A DNA stretch of 64,000 nucleotides from JAAFJM01 sp964529175 (GCA_964529175.1 CAZGVO010000006.1:192907-256906), one strand, 5' to 3'; numbered from the stretch's first letter, positions 17,648 to 27,433 are shown. The notes: generated by a model from the letters alone, not told the origin. Program-made: numbers and translations.

Positions 17648-18523
17648 ATGAGAAAGTTAGTAGTAGTAATGGCAGCATTGGCCATGTTTGGAGTGAGTAG
17701 TTGTGGTAAAAAAATGCAAACAACTGAAAATGGAATTAATTACAGAATTATTCAAAGTTCTGACACTGCGCGTTTAATAACTAAAGGCGATTTGATGATG
17801 ATTCAAATGATTGGTTTAGGTCAATTAGCTGATTCGTTAGGTGGAAAAGATACAACTATTTTTGATTCGTATAAAGTAGGAAAAGCATATTATATTCCTG
17901 CAGATGAAACCACTTTGAAAGATGTGTTTATGATGTTACATAAAGGTGATAGTGCTGAATTTGAAGTAAGTGCAGATACTTTATTTATGAAAAGTTTTGG
18001 TCAGTTAACTCCTGGTTTCTTAAAGAAAAATAGTAACATTCACTTTTATGTAAAAGTAGAAAATATTTACAGTCAAAGCGAATTAGAGGTTATGAAAGCT
18101 GAAGAAAGAGCAAAATCTATTATGAAAGATTCAGTAGAAGCTGCTGCATACATTGCTAATTTAACCAATGTACAAACTACTCCAAGTGGTTTAAAATATG
18201 TAATTACCAAACCATCAAAAGGTGCGCAACCTAAAGCTGGTCAAGAAGTGAGCATGCTTTACAGAGGTTTATTATTAAACGGTACAAAATTTGATGAAAA
18301 TCAAGATGAAGCAAATCCATTTAAATTTACTATTGGCATGCGCCAAGTAATTCCAGGATGGGACGAAGGTGTAATGTTATTACACGAAGGAGAAGAGGCT
18401 AAATTTATAATACCTGCCCGCTTAGCTTATGGCGAACAAGGTGGTGGGCCAATTCCTCCAAACTCAACTTTAATTTTTGACGTAAAGTTATTGAAAGTAA
18501 GTTCAGTAAGTGCTAAAAAATAA
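17648..18523 (+). CDS. FKBP-type peptidyl-prolyl isomerase lipoprotein (copy 1)
   Basis: A 291-residue lipoprotein (MRKLVVVMAALAMFGVSSC, lipobox VSSC). The C-terminal ~110 residues are a complete FKBP domain: VSMLYRGLLLNGTKFDEN, RQVIPGWDEGVMLLHEGE, RLAYGEQGGGPIPPNSTLIFDV. They carry the usual Tyr, Phe-Asp, Val-Ile, Trp and Tyr pocket residues. Residues ~30-160 look like a second FKBP fold that has lost the pocket (the GL..VFMMLHKGDSAEFEVS and LKKNSNIHFYVKVENI segments align in position). It likely assists folding of exported proteins on the periplasmic side. It is the first of three tandem paralogs of 291, 284-292 and 293 residues. Confidence 0.88.
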   Translation: MRKLVVVMAALAMFGVSSCGKKMQTTENGINYRIIQSSDTARLITKGDLMMIQMIGLGQLADSLGGKDTTIFDSYKVGKAYYIPADETTLKDVFMMLHKGDSAEFEVSADTLFMKSFGQLTPGFLKKNSNIHFYVKVENIYSQSELEVMKAEERAKSIMKDSVEAAAYIANLTNVQTTPSGLKYVITKPSKGAQPKAGQEVSMLYRGLLLNGTKFDENQDEANPFKFTIGMRQVIPGWDEGVMLLHEGEEAKFIIPARLAYGEQGGGPIPPNSTLIFDVKLLKVSSVSAKK

Positions 18524-18533
18524 TATTAAGAAA

Positions 18534-19388
18534 ATGATAAATCGTATAGGTTTAATATTCAGCTTTTTAATCATCTCGGTTTTTGTCCATGGTCAAACAT
18601 GGATAAAAACTGATGGTGGTACTGTATTTAAATACATTACTAAAAACGAAAAAGGCCGTAAAATTAGACCAAACATGATTATGTTGGTTGATTTATTAGG
18701 CAAAGTACAAAAGGCTGATAATATAGCTGAAGATACTGTAATTTTTAATAGCGGAACAAGTGATAAGCCTTTTTATATTCCTACTGAACAGCCTGGCCTT
18801 CAAAATGTATTTTATAACTTAAATACTGGCGATAGTATTGAAATAAAAATAATTGCAGATACATTTTATAACAAAGTATTTTCAGCAACACTGCCCGATT
18901 TTGTGGCAAAAGGAAGTGTTGTAACACTTTATTTTCATGTTCAAGAAGCTTTAACAAAAGAAGAAATTGAAGATAGAGTAAAAATACAAAATGCTAAAGC
19001 TCTTAAGGCTGACTCCCTAAACGTATTGAAATATTGCAACAAAATAAAAGGTGTAAAAAAGTTAGCAAGTGGATTGCGCTATAAACCATTAAAGTTAAAT
19101 CCAACTGGCACTTTAGCTAAAAAAGGTTCAATGGTTTCGGTTAGATATAAAGGTTGGCTCATAGATGGCGATGTATTTGACGAAAATGAAACTGGCGAGC
19201 CGTTTAAATTAGTTTTAGGAATGAACCAAGTAATTAAAGGTTGGGAAGAAGGACTTAAACTTATGAAAACTGGAGAAAAATATAGGCTAATAATACCTTG
19301 GTATTTAGCTTATGGAACTTTGGGCAATGGCCCAATACCTCCTTTTACCAGCATTGTTTTTGATGTGCAATTGATTGAAATTAAGTAA
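18534..19388 (+). CDS. FKBP-type peptidyl-prolyl isomerase, exported (copy 2)
   Basis: From the ATG at 18534 the product has 284 residues and a clean signal peptide (MINRIGLIFSFLIISVFVHG). An upstream in-frame ATG at 18510 lies inside the end of the previous gene and would put eight polar residues before it, so I prefer 18534. The C-terminal FKBP domain has VSVRYKGWLIDGDVFDEN, NQVIKGWEEGLKLMKTGE and WYLAYGTLGNGPIPPFTSIVFDV. The pocket is largely kept, although the Tyr-x-G-Ala region is altered. The N-terminal ~130 residues form a degenerate FKBP-like domain as in copy 1. No lipobox cysteine is seen, so it is probably soluble in the periplasm. It lies 15 bases from copy 3. Confidence 0.85.
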   Translation: MINRIGLIFSFLIISVFVHGQTWIKTDGGTVFKYITKNEKGRKIRPNMIMLVDLLGKVQKADNIAEDTVIFNSGTSDKPFYIPTEQPGLQNVFYNLNTGDSIEIKIIADTFYNKVFSATLPDFVAKGSVVTLYFHVQEALTKEEIEDRVKIQNAKALKADSLNVLKYCNKIKGVKKLASGLRYKPLKLNPTGTLAKKGSMVSVRYKGWLIDGDVFDENETGEPFKLVLGMNQVIKGWEEGLKLMKTGEKYRLIIPWYLAYGTLGNGPIPPFTSIVFDVQLIEIK

Positions 19389-19402
19389 AATACTAAGATA
19401 AT

Positions 19403-20284
19403 ATGAAAAAAGGTACCGCAACATTATTATTGGTTTTATCTTCTTCATTTTTGTTTGCCCAGCAAGCAAAAGGTGGCAAAAAACCAGCTAAAACCAAAGC
19501 AAAAACAACTCCAATAGCAACAATAAAGAAAGTAGAAAATAAGATGGATACTAATGAAACAGTAACCGCAAGCGGTTTAAAAGTTAAAATTACAGAACAT
19601 GGAACTGGTCGTCAGGTACAAAAAGGCGATAAAGTAACAGCACATTATACTGGCTTACTAACTGATGGTAAAAAGTTTGATAGCTCAAAAGATAGAAATC
19701 AACCATTTTCATTTAAAGTTGGAGTTGGACAAGTAATAGCTGGTTGGGATGAAGGTTTTCAATTATTAAAAGTGGGTGACAAAGCTACTTTTACCATTCC
19801 TCCTCAAATAGCTTACGGTGCTTCTGGAGCAGGTGGGGGAGTTATTCCGTCAAACGCTACTTTAGTTTTTGATGTAGAAGTTATTGATGCAGTTGAAGCT
19901 CCTAAACCTCGTCCTGCGGTTCCTTACGAAGTTGCTGGATTAGATACAGTAAAAATGCAAAGTGGTTTACGTTTTATAAAAGTAGAATCGGGTAATGGTG
20001 TAAAGGCGCAACAAGGTAAATATGTTTCGGTACACTATACTGGTTACTTAATGGATGGCAAAAAATTCGATTCATCAGTAGAGCGTGGTGAGCCAATTGA
20101 GTTTCAATTGGGCAGAGGCATGGTTATTAAAGGTTGGGAAGAAGGTATTGAGCTAATGCATGTTGGCGATAAAATGCGTTTTATTATTCCTAGCGAATTG
20201 GCTTATGGCGAAAATGGTGCTCCTGGTGCTATTCCACCAAATGCTACTTTAATATTCGATTGTGAATTAGTAGATGTACAATAA
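19403..20284 (+). CDS. Double-domain FKBP-type peptidyl-prolyl isomerase (copy 3)
   Basis: A 293-residue exported protein (signal peptide ending SSSFLFAQ, then a Lys-rich linker). It has two complete FKBP domains: ~55-165 (VTAHYTGLLTDGKKFDSS, GQVIAGWDEGFQLLKVGD, QIAYGASG) and ~185-293 (VSVHYTGYLMDGKKFDSS, GMVIKGWEEGIELMHVGD, ELAYGENGAPGAIPPNATLIFD). Unlike copies 1 and 2, both domains keep the full active-site set, so this is likely the ancestral, fully active form. It catalyses cis/trans isomerisation of prolyl bonds in exported proteins. It is the last gene of the run and is followed by a strong terminator. Confidence 0.92.
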   Translation: MKKGTATLLLVLSSSFLFAQQAKGGKKPAKTKAKTTPIATIKKVENKMDTNETVTASGLKVKITEHGTGRQVQKGDKVTAHYTGLLTDGKKFDSSKDRNQPFSFKVGVGQVIAGWDEGFQLLKVGDKATFTIPPQIAYGASGAGGGVIPSNATLVFDVEVIDAVEAPKPRPAVPYEVAGLDTVKMQSGLRFIKVESGNGVKAQQGKYVSVHYTGYLMDGKKFDSSVERGEPIEFQLGRGMVIKGWEEGIELMHVGDKMRFIIPSELAYGENGAPGAIPPNATLIFDCELVDVQ

Positions 20285-20310
20285 ATAAATATTTACATAA
20301 CAATATATTA

Positions 20311-20346
20311 AAAGTCGGCCGATGCAAAATTGGCCGACTTTTTTGT
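20311..20346 (+). terminator. Intrinsic terminator after the FKBP genes
   Basis: AAGTCGGCC and GGCCGACTT form a 9-bp perfect GC-rich stem around an 11-base loop, followed by a T run, 28 bases after the stop codon. Confidence 0.85.
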
Positions 20347-20358
20347 TGTTAACGTTAT

Positions 20359-20399
20359 GGTAACATATGGGTAATTTATACATAACCTGAAGGTAACAT
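20359..20399. promoter_or_regulatory. Paired GGTAACAT boxes upstream of the TonB receptor
   Basis: GGTAACAT occurs at 20359-20366 and again at 20392-20399, 33 bases apart (about three helical turns), 50-90 bases before the receptor start. A near copy, AGTAACATAT, lies at 23438-23447 upstream of the next gene. The spacing suggests a regulator binding on one face of the DNA; this is inference. Confidence 0.3.
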
Positions 20400-20446
20400 T
20401 CTGTTTAAAAGGTAATAGTTCCTTTGCGGCAGGTTAATTTTAGAAA

Positions 20447-23314
20447 ATGAATAAATTATTTAAACATGCACTCGTGTTTGCTTTTATTATTATAAGCATT
20501 CCATTTGTATCGGCCCAAACGGGCAAAATTTCTGGTAAAGTACAAGATAAAAATACCGGAGAAGCTGTTATTTCAGCTGTAGTTAGCATTCCTGCATTAA
20601 GTTTATCAACTGCAACCGATTTTGAAGGAAAGTACATTTTTCAAAACGTAAAAGTTGGAACTTACACATTAACAGTGTCTTATGTTAATTATGTAAAAAA
20701 AGAAATTCCTAATGTATTAGTTGAAGCTAAAGAAACTACAGTTATCAATGTTTCGCTTGAAGAAAAAGAAAGTTTAAAGGCGGTAACCATTAGAGGTAAA
20801 GTTAAAAGAGAAAGTGCGAATGAAGTTTTAATTCAACAAAAAGCAGCTGTAGCAGTTTCTAGTGGTGTATCGGCTGAAGCAATTAGAAAAACACCAGATA
20901 GAACTACTGCCGATGTTATTAAACGTGTGAGTGGTGCTAGTATTCAAGATGGGAAATTTGCTATAGTTCGTGGATTAGGCGATAGATACAATATGGGCTT
21001 CATAAATGGCGCTCCATTACCTAGTTCTGAAAGCGATAGAAAAGCATTTAGCTTAGATATTATTCCTGCCGCAGTACTAGATAACATGATGATTACCAAA
21101 ACTGCTACTCCTGATATGCCTGGTGATTTTGCAGGAGGTTTTATTCAAATCAATACCAAAGACATTCCAGACGAAAACAATACTTCGGTTCAATTAGGTT
21201 TAGGAACACATTCATTAACTACTTTTCAAAATACTAATCGTGTTGGTGGTGGTTCAACAGATTTTTTAGGTTTTGACAACGGTAATAGAGCAATTCCTGC
21301 TGGATTTCCTGGAACTGATGCTTCAAAAGCAATTAGTGATAATGCTAAATTAGCTGAATATACAAAAGGTTTTAACAATAATTTTGCACCAGAAAACGTA
21401 AGTTTTACCCGTCCTAATTTTAACTTACAAGTTAATAGTAGCCGTAGATGGAAAATTGGTCAAAATGATTTTGGTGTGGTAGGTGCATTAACTTACAGTA
21501 ATTCATTGCGTTATATGCCGTTTACTATTAGAAATGTAGATGGTGCTAGTACTTTAAACGAGTTAGCCAACAATGCTAAGTATGATGGTTCTACCTTAGA
21601 TTACAATAACTACAGAAATACGGTAAACTTAGGAGGTATTTTAAATTTTAGCTATAAAATTGGTAAAAATAACAAGTTGGTATTTAAAAACTTAATTACC
21701 CAAACGGGAGATGATCAAACCATTACCAGAACTGGAAGCTCAATTAAAGGTGTTAACGACCCAATTGAATCGCAAGTAGAGCGTAAGTTTCAGCATTACA
21801 TATACCAATACCAACAAAGTAGAATGATTAGTTCTCAGTTTGGTGGCGATCATTTTTTTACTGGTTCAAAAATAAAAGTTAACTATACTTTAGGTTATAA
21901 TAACTTAAAAAAGGAAATGCCTGATTTTAAACGTTTGTTTTACCAAGCAGATAGAAATCAGTCAACTGAGTTTGGTGCTACAGAAGCACAAATATTAGAT
22001 AACCCAAGTTCGTTTTCGGTAGCTAATAGCGGAAGATTCACTTCTAATTTATTGGAGAATAGTTTCAGTGCAAATTATAGTGCTACCATTCCGTTTAGCT
22101 TTTTACCAAAAGTGTTTGCTCGTAACGAGTTAAAAGTTGGTGGAATGAACATGTACAGAACGCGCGATTTTAATGCAAGAAACTTTGTTTATGCATTTAA
22201 CGGAAATGTATTTGACAGAAACATTTTACAAAGTGATGTAAATACATTGTTTAACAATATTGGCGAAAATGGTATTTTCCAAAAAGAAATGACTCAAAAG
22301 TTTGATTCGTACAATGCAAACTCAACTTTAACAGCTGGATTTGTAATGTTAAATCAAAAACTAAGTAGCTTAAGATTGATTTATGGTGTAAGGGTTGAAA
22401 ACTTTAACCAACAAGTTAACTCGTTCGATAACAGTGGTGCTCCTGTAAAAATTAATAATACAGTGTTAGATTTTTTACCTTCGGTAAATGCAATTTATGA
22501 AATTACAGGTAAACAAAATTTACGTTTAGGTTATGCTAAAACAGTTTCTCGTCCTGAGTTCAGGGAGTTTGCTCCATTAGCATTTTTTGAAGTAAACTAT
22601 AATGGTGTAGTAACAGGAAATCCAAACTTGGTTAGAGCTACTATTGATAATTTTGATTTGAAATGGGAAATGTTCCCTTCTGCTGGTCAAACTTTTTCAG
22701 TTAATCCATTTTATAAAAGATTTACTAATCCAGTTGAGTTAATAGCTAATCCTGCTTTAGATGGTGCTTTGCAATTTACTTATGGTAATGCAGCTGCAGC
22801 TTATAATTATGGTGTGGAGTTAGAAGCAAGAGTTACTTTAAGTACCTTTACTAAAAACAAAGCGGGTATATTAAACAGATTTACAGTGTATTCTAATTAC
22901 AGCTATATACAGTCAGAAGTTAACGTAGGTGCAATGGGTGGAGCGGTAACTAATAGACCTTTACAAGGGCAATCGCCTTATGTATTTAATGCAGGTGTTA
23001 ACTACAGTAATCCTAAAAAATTCTTTGATATTACTTTAAATGCAAATAGAGTTGGAAGACGTATAGCATTTGTGGGTACTCAAGATAATTTTACTATTTG
23101 GGAAAACCCAAGAACTATATTGGATGCGAGTATTTCAAAAACATTCAAAAAGAAATTGATAGCCAAATTAACTATGGGTGATTTATTAGCTCAAAATTTA
23201 GTTTTCTATCAAGATTTAAATAAAAACGGTAACTACGATGAAGGTAAAGATATTGCTACTTTCAACTACCGTTATGGGTTCACAACTTCATTTTCATTAA
23301 CCTATAATTTTTAG
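20447..23314 (+). CDS. TonB-dependent outer-membrane receptor with carboxypeptidase-like N-domain
   Basis: A 955-residue protein: signal peptide to ~24 (PFVSAQ), then the carboxypeptidase-regulatory-like domain ~26-110 (GKISGKVQDKNTGEAVISAVV, VSYVNYVKKEI). The plug contains TTADVIKRVSGASIQDGKFAIVRGL and IIPAAVLDNMMITKTATPDMPGDFAGGFIQI. A large barrel ends in Phe (SLTYNF). The plug wording (VRGLGDRY, DMPGDFAGG) is that of the receptor group often encoded beside secreted beta-helix proteins. Here such a protein follows 179 bases downstream, after a terminator. The substrate is unknown. No SusD partner is present. Confidence 0.92.
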   Translation: MNKLFKHALVFAFIIISIPFVSAQTGKISGKVQDKNTGEAVISAVVSIPALSLSTATDFEGKYIFQNVKVGTYTLTVSYVNYVKKEIPNVLVEAKETTVINVSLEEKESLKAVTIRGKVKRESANEVLIQQKAAVAVSSGVSAEAIRKTPDRTTADVIKRVSGASIQDGKFAIVRGLGDRYNMGFINGAPLPSSESDRKAFSLDIIPAAVLDNMMITKTATPDMPGDFAGGFIQINTKDIPDENNTSVQLGLGTHSLTTFQNTNRVGGGSTDFLGFDNGNRAIPAGFPGTDASKAISDNAKLAEYTKGFNNNFAPENVSFTRPNFNLQVNSSRRWKIGQNDFGVVGALTYSNSLRYMPFTIRNVDGASTLNELANNAKYDGSTLDYNNYRNTVNLGGILNFSYKIGKNNKLVFKNLITQTGDDQTITRTGSSIKGVNDPIESQVERKFQHYIYQYQQSRMISSQFGGDHFFTGSKIKVNYTLGYNNLKKEMPDFKRLFYQADRNQSTEFGATEAQILDNPSSFSVANSGRFTSNLLENSFSANYSATIPFSFLPKVFARNELKVGGMNMYRTRDFNARNFVYAFNGNVFDRNILQSDVNTLFNNIGENGIFQKEMTQKFDSYNANSTLTAGFVMLNQKLSSLRLIYGVRVENFNQQVNSFDNSGAPVKINNTVLDFLPSVNAIYEITGKQNLRLGYAKTVSRPEFREFAPLAFFEVNYNGVVTGNPNLVRATIDNFDLKWEMFPSAGQTFSVNPFYKRFTNPVELIANPALDGALQFTYGNAAAAYNYGVELEARVTLSTFTKNKAGILNRFTVYSNYSYIQSEVNVGAMGGAVTNRPLQGQSPYVFNAGVNYSNPKKFFDITLNANRVGRRIAFVGTQDNFTIWENPRTILDASISKTFKKKLIAKLTMGDLLAQNLVFYQDLNKNGNYDEGKDIATFNYRYGFTTSFSLTYNF

Positions 23315-23349
23315 TTGTTTTTGTATTCAAAAAAATAGCTATTTAAACT

Positions 23350-23378
23350 AAACCCTGTAAGAAGTTGCAGGGTTTTTT
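23350..23378 (+). terminator. Intrinsic terminator after the TonB receptor
   Basis: AACCCTG / CAGGGTT stem, a 10-base loop and a T7 tail 36 bases behind the stop codon. It separates the receptor and beta-helix genes into two transcripts or allows partial read-through. Confidence 0.7.
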
Positions 23379-23493
23379 TATGCCCAAAAAGTACTTAACA
23401 TTTAAGTAATACTACATTTACCTAAGCATAACTTTGCAGTAACATATACACAATAGCGGCAATCTACTTTCGCGGATATTTATTTAATAACAA

Positions 23494-26400
23494 ATGAAAA
23501 CAAAGATTTCCTTATTAATTCTAGCTGTAATGATTTATAGCAATGGTTTTGCTCAGTTTTTCGATTCAGTTCCCTTTCGTGGAGCTTTTGGAGTAAACGG
23601 AACTACTAAGAATATTTCATCAGGTTATAATCCTGATCCAACTAACACTTCGGCTGATTGGAGTAAACCTTGGGCTAATTGGAACCCAAATGCTACTGCA
23701 TATCCAGGCGATGCTGGTTACAACTCAAGTAACCCTCAATTTTTCACAGTAGGAACTGCTGCAGAAAAAGTAGTATTAAGTGGCGATATTGCTTCTGACT
23801 TAACTTTATCAAGTAACAAATGGTACGAAATTAGTGGAACAATCCACGTTTTAAATGGTGCTACTTTAACCATTCCAGCTGGAACTTGTTTACGCGGAAG
23901 TACTTCAAATATTGGTGTTTTAATTATTGCTAAAGGCGGTAAAATAAATGCAGTGGGTACTAAAGATCATCCAATTGTAATTACTTCAGGTAAAGCTGCT
24001 GGCTCACGTGTTCGTGCTGATTGGGGTGGATTATTATTAATTGGTAATGCTCACACTAACACACCTGGAGGCGCTCGTCAATATGAAGCTTTACCTTCTG
24101 ATCCATTAGCTAATTATGGTGGTGGATTAAATCCGAACGATGCTGACAACAGTGGTACAATGCGTTATATGCGTATTGAATTTGCTGGTTTCAATTACTT
24201 ACCAGATCAAGAAATTAACGGTATTACCTTTGCTGGAGTTGGTAGTGGCACTAAAGCTGATTATTTAATGGTTAGTTTTTCAAACGATGATAATTTTGAA
24301 TGGTTTGGTGGTGCTGTAAATCATAAATACTTAATTTCATTCGCAAGTACTGACGATGAGTTTGATATGGACGAAGGATACAATGGTAAATGTCAATATT
24401 TATTAGGAGTGCGTAATCCTGCTGTTTTCGAAACTTCACCAACTGGTACATCAAATGGTTTAGAGCATGATAATAATACTGGCTTAGGCACTTCAGGTGT
24501 TATTAATCCAAATACCCCAACCCCAACTCCAACCACTGCTCCAGTTATTTCTAATTTGACTTTGGTTGGTCCAATTAAAGCAGGTTCTAACAGAACCACA
24601 TTATCAACTACCGCAAACTCTCGTTTTGGTAGAGCTTTAGAGTATAGAACAAATGTTTCTACTTCGGTTTTTAACTCAGTAATTTGGGGTTATCCAACAT
24701 TATTCCAATTAGGTAACCCAACAGGAACTTTCCCTGCTAGTACCCAAACTAGAGCTTTTGATGATCAATTATCGTTAAGAAACTCAACTTTTATTTCAAC
24801 TGCTACTGGAAGTGATGTTAGATTTAACAGTCAAAATGCGCCAACTTATAACAGTGTAAGTTTAAGTACTACTTGGATGCGTAATTGGTTAATTAATGGT
24901 CCAACGGTTGGTTTTACAGGTGCTACTGATAATGATACAGTTAGAACAACTCTAACAGTAGGAACTGAATTTACAAACCCAGTTTATTCAGGTACTACTA
25001 ATGGTGCCTTAAATCAATTAGATTTTACTGGTGTTGATTACACTTTAGCGGTTGGAAGTCCATTTGCAAATGCATCAAACTTTAGCCATCCAAAAATTTC
25101 GGTAGTTCCTACTCCAAGTGTAGCTATTACACCTTCAAATTTAGCATCATTTAATATTATTTTAGGCCAAACTTTACCAGTTAAATGGGTGGTGTTAACT
25201 GCAAGTGCTTTAGCTGGTAATGTTAATATTACTGCACCAACTAATTTTGAAATTTCGTGGAGCAAAACCACTGGTTGGGCTGCAAATATCTCTAAAAATG
25301 GTCCTACAGTAAACGATACTATTTTTATTCGTTTTAACAGAACTACTACTGGTTCTAACAACGGTTTCTTGAATGTTTCTTCAACAGTTTCAGCTGATTT
25401 TAGCCCTCTAAATATTGCATTAAGTGGAACTGCTGTAGCTCCTGCTGCTGCATATTTAAATGTAACTGAAAGTGGGTTAAGTTTTAACAATGCTGTTGGC
25501 GCTCCAACTACTGCTATGTTCAGTATTTTAGGTAAAAACTTAGTTGATACAGTAGCTTTGGTTGCTCCTGCTAATTTCGAAATTTCGTTAAATGCTACTT
25601 CGGGTTTTGCACAAACTTTAACTTTAAATAATCCTGTTAAACCTTCGTTTGCATCTACTTTAGTATATGTAAGATACAATCCTACTACCGCATCTACTCA
25701 TAGTGGAAACTTGGTTATTTCATCTAAAACTATTGATGCTATCAATATTGCTTTAACTGGTAATTCAGCTGCTACTTTAACTTCATCACCTGCTCAATTA
25801 ACTGAAATTGCTACTGTAGTTGGAACTCCATCAATGGCTTATGCTATTTCATTATCAGGTGTTAAATTAAGCGATACAGTAAAAGTTGTAGCTCCTGCTG
25901 GTTTCCAATTGTCAATTGATTCAGTATTTACAACTCCAGTTACTTCATTAAACTTAAATATTCCTACTGCTGCAGTATTGGCCAATACCAAAGTGTATGT
26001 ACGTTACAATCCATCATCAGCTGGTACAGCTTCGGGTAACGTAGCTATTTCAAGCACTGGTGCCGCTACCAGAAACATTGCTGTAACAGGTAGAGCTTTA
26101 GCTGCTAATGCAAAAGCAGTAGCTGCTTATTCAACTGCTTATTCATTAGTATTTACTACTATTTTTACAACTCCTGCTGTTCCTTCATCAGCTCAAATTA
26201 TTACAGTTAGCGGTATGAATTTAGGAACTGATTCATTGGTTGTTACTGCTCCTTCAAGCTTTGAAGTATCTTTAGATAATTCAAATTATGTATCGGTAAT
26301 TAAGTTAGCAAATACTGCTGGAATAGTTGCTCCAACTATGGTTTATGTGCGTTACAATCCAGTTGTTCAATCGGCACAAAACCAACAGTTATATGTTCAT

Positions 26401-27417
26401 GTTTCTTCAGCAAATCCTTCAACTACTTCAAGTGCTACCAATGTGGTAATGTTTGTAAATGGAAATTCATCTCCGGCTATTACGGTTAATTCTACAGTTG
26501 AGCCAACTTTATATACTACATTTGGTAAACCGTCTGTTGCTTCATCAGTAGTTATTAATGGAACTCGTTTAGTTGATAATGTTATTGCAACTGCTCCTGT
26601 TGGTTTCGAATTATCTTTAGATTCAGTTAACTTTACTACTTCGGTAACTATTAATAAAACAGGTACTACTTTAGCTAACACTACAGTTTACATTCGCTTT
26701 AACCCAAGTGTAGCTGGCGCTTCCGCTCCTAATAGCTTTGTATCGTTCAATACAGTGAATGGTGCTGCTGTTCCTGTTGCAGTTTCAGGTATCGCTGTTG
26801 TTCCTGCTACTCCAATTGTTTCATTATCTACTGCTAATTTACCAATGTTTACTACTAACGGTGTGGTTCCAACTGCTCCAGTTTCATTTACATTCAACGC
26901 ACAAAACTTAGTAGCTGATTTAGCTATAACAGTTGGTAACGATTTTGAACTTTCAAACGATTCAGTAACTTATAAAAACACTTGGAATATTACTCCTGAT
27001 GTAGATGGTAATATTGGAACTACTAAATTATTCTGTCGCTTTAAACGCGCTACTACTGGTTCAGTTAGCGATAGTATCAAATTTAACAGTACTAATTTAG
27101 TTGAACAAGCAATTGCTTTAACTGGTAAAAATACTACTGGCGTAGTTGAAGTAAATGCAGTTTCTGCTTTAAAATTATATCCAAATCCTGCTAGCAGCCA
27201 AGTTGCAGTTGAGTTTGAATTAAACGAAAATAGCCAAGTAACTATTGCTATAGTTGATTTGAGTGGTAAAATAGTTGGAACTACAGTTTCTAACCAATTT
27301 AATAAAGGTTTTAACAGTGTAGAAATTCCTACTAGCGATTTATTAAATGGTTTCTATTTTGTAAACATTGTTTCAGAAAAAGGAGCTAAAACTGCTAAAC
27401 TTTCAGTTATTAAATAA
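23494..27417 (+). CDS. Giant secreted beta-helix protein with six Ig-like repeats and T9SS type A tail
   Basis: A 1307-residue exported protein (signal peptide to ~20, SNGFAQ). Residues ~85-350 look like a right-handed beta-helix (NGATLTIPAGTCLRG, GVLIIAKGGKINAVGT, HPIVITSGKAAGSR, DWGGLLLIGNAHTNT), with acidic loops DDEFDMDEG and DDNFEWFGG that could bind cations. A TPTPTP linker region follows. Residues ~545-1215 hold six divergent repeats of about 105-115 residues, each containing an FE[IV]S-like strand and a VYVRYNP-like strand, probably Ig-like. The last ~75 residues (LKLYPNPASSQ ... LLNGFYFVNI) are a type A sorting domain. I infer a surface-attached protein working with the preceding TonB receptor; the ligand is unknown. 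Confidence 0.85.
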   Translation: MKTKISLLILAVMIYSNGFAQFFDSVPFRGAFGVNGTTKNISSGYNPDPTNTSADWSKPWANWNPNATAYPGDAGYNSSNPQFFTVGTAAEKVVLSGDIASDLTLSSNKWYEISGTIHVLNGATLTIPAGTCLRGSTSNIGVLIIAKGGKINAVGTKDHPIVITSGKAAGSRVRADWGGLLLIGNAHTNTPGGARQYEALPSDPLANYGGGLNPNDADNSGTMRYMRIEFAGFNYLPDQEINGITFAGVGSGTKADYLMVSFSNDDNFEWFGGAVNHKYLISFASTDDEFDMDEGYNGKCQYLLGVRNPAVFETSPTGTSNGLEHDNNTGLGTSGVINPNTPTPTPTTAPVISNLTLVGPIKAGSNRTTLSTTANSRFGRALEYRTNVSTSVFNSVIWGYPTLFQLGNPTGTFPASTQTRAFDDQLSLRNSTFISTATGSDVRFNSQNAPTYNSVSLSTTWMRNWLINGPTVGFTGATDNDTVRTTLTVGTEFTNPVYSGTTNGALNQLDFTGVDYTLAVGSPFANASNFSHPKISVVPTPSVAITPSNLASFNIILGQTLPVKWVVLTASALAGNVNITAPTNFEISWSKTTGWAANISKNGPTVNDTIFIRFNRTTTGSNNGFLNVSSTVSADFSPLNIALSGTAVAPAAAYLNVTESGLSFNNAVGAPTTAMFSILGKNLVDTVALVAPANFEISLNATSGFAQTLTLNNPVKPSFASTLVYVRYNPTTASTHSGNLVISSKTIDAINIALTGNSAATLTSSPAQLTEIATVVGTPSMAYAISLSGVKLSDTVKVVAPAGFQLSIDSVFTTPVTSLNLNIPTAAVLANTKVYVRYNPSSAGTASGNVAISSTGAATRNIAVTGRALAANAKAVAAYSTAYSLVFTTIFTTPAVPSSAQIITVSGMNLGTDSLVVTAPSSFEVSLDNSNYVSVIKLANTAGIVAPTMVYVRYNPVVQSAQNQQLYVHVSSANPSTTSSATNVVMFVNGNSSPAITVNSTVEPTLYTTFGKPSVASSVVINGTRLVDNVIATAPVGFELSLDSVNFTTSVTINKTGTTLANTTVYIRFNPSVAGASAPNSFVSFNTVNGAAVPVAVSGIAVVPATPIVSLSTANLPMFTTNGVVPTAPVSFTFNAQNLVADLAITVGNDFELSNDSVTYKNTWNITPDVDGNIGTTKLFCRFKRATTGSVSDSIKFNSTNLVEQAIALTGKNTTGVVEVNAVSALKLYPNPASSQVAVEFELNENSQVTIAIVDLSGKIVGTTVSNQFNKGFNSVEIPTSDLLNGFYFVNIVSEKGAKTAKLSVIK

Positions 27418-27433
27418 ATAAACTTTCAAATAT

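Noticed and set aside
25038..25679. Long antisense frame (~210 codons) opposite the repeat region of the beta-helix protein
   Set aside because: It follows from codon bias (frequent GTT/ACT/GCT) in the real gene; no signal peptide, motif or start context is seen and the sense frame is a clear protein.
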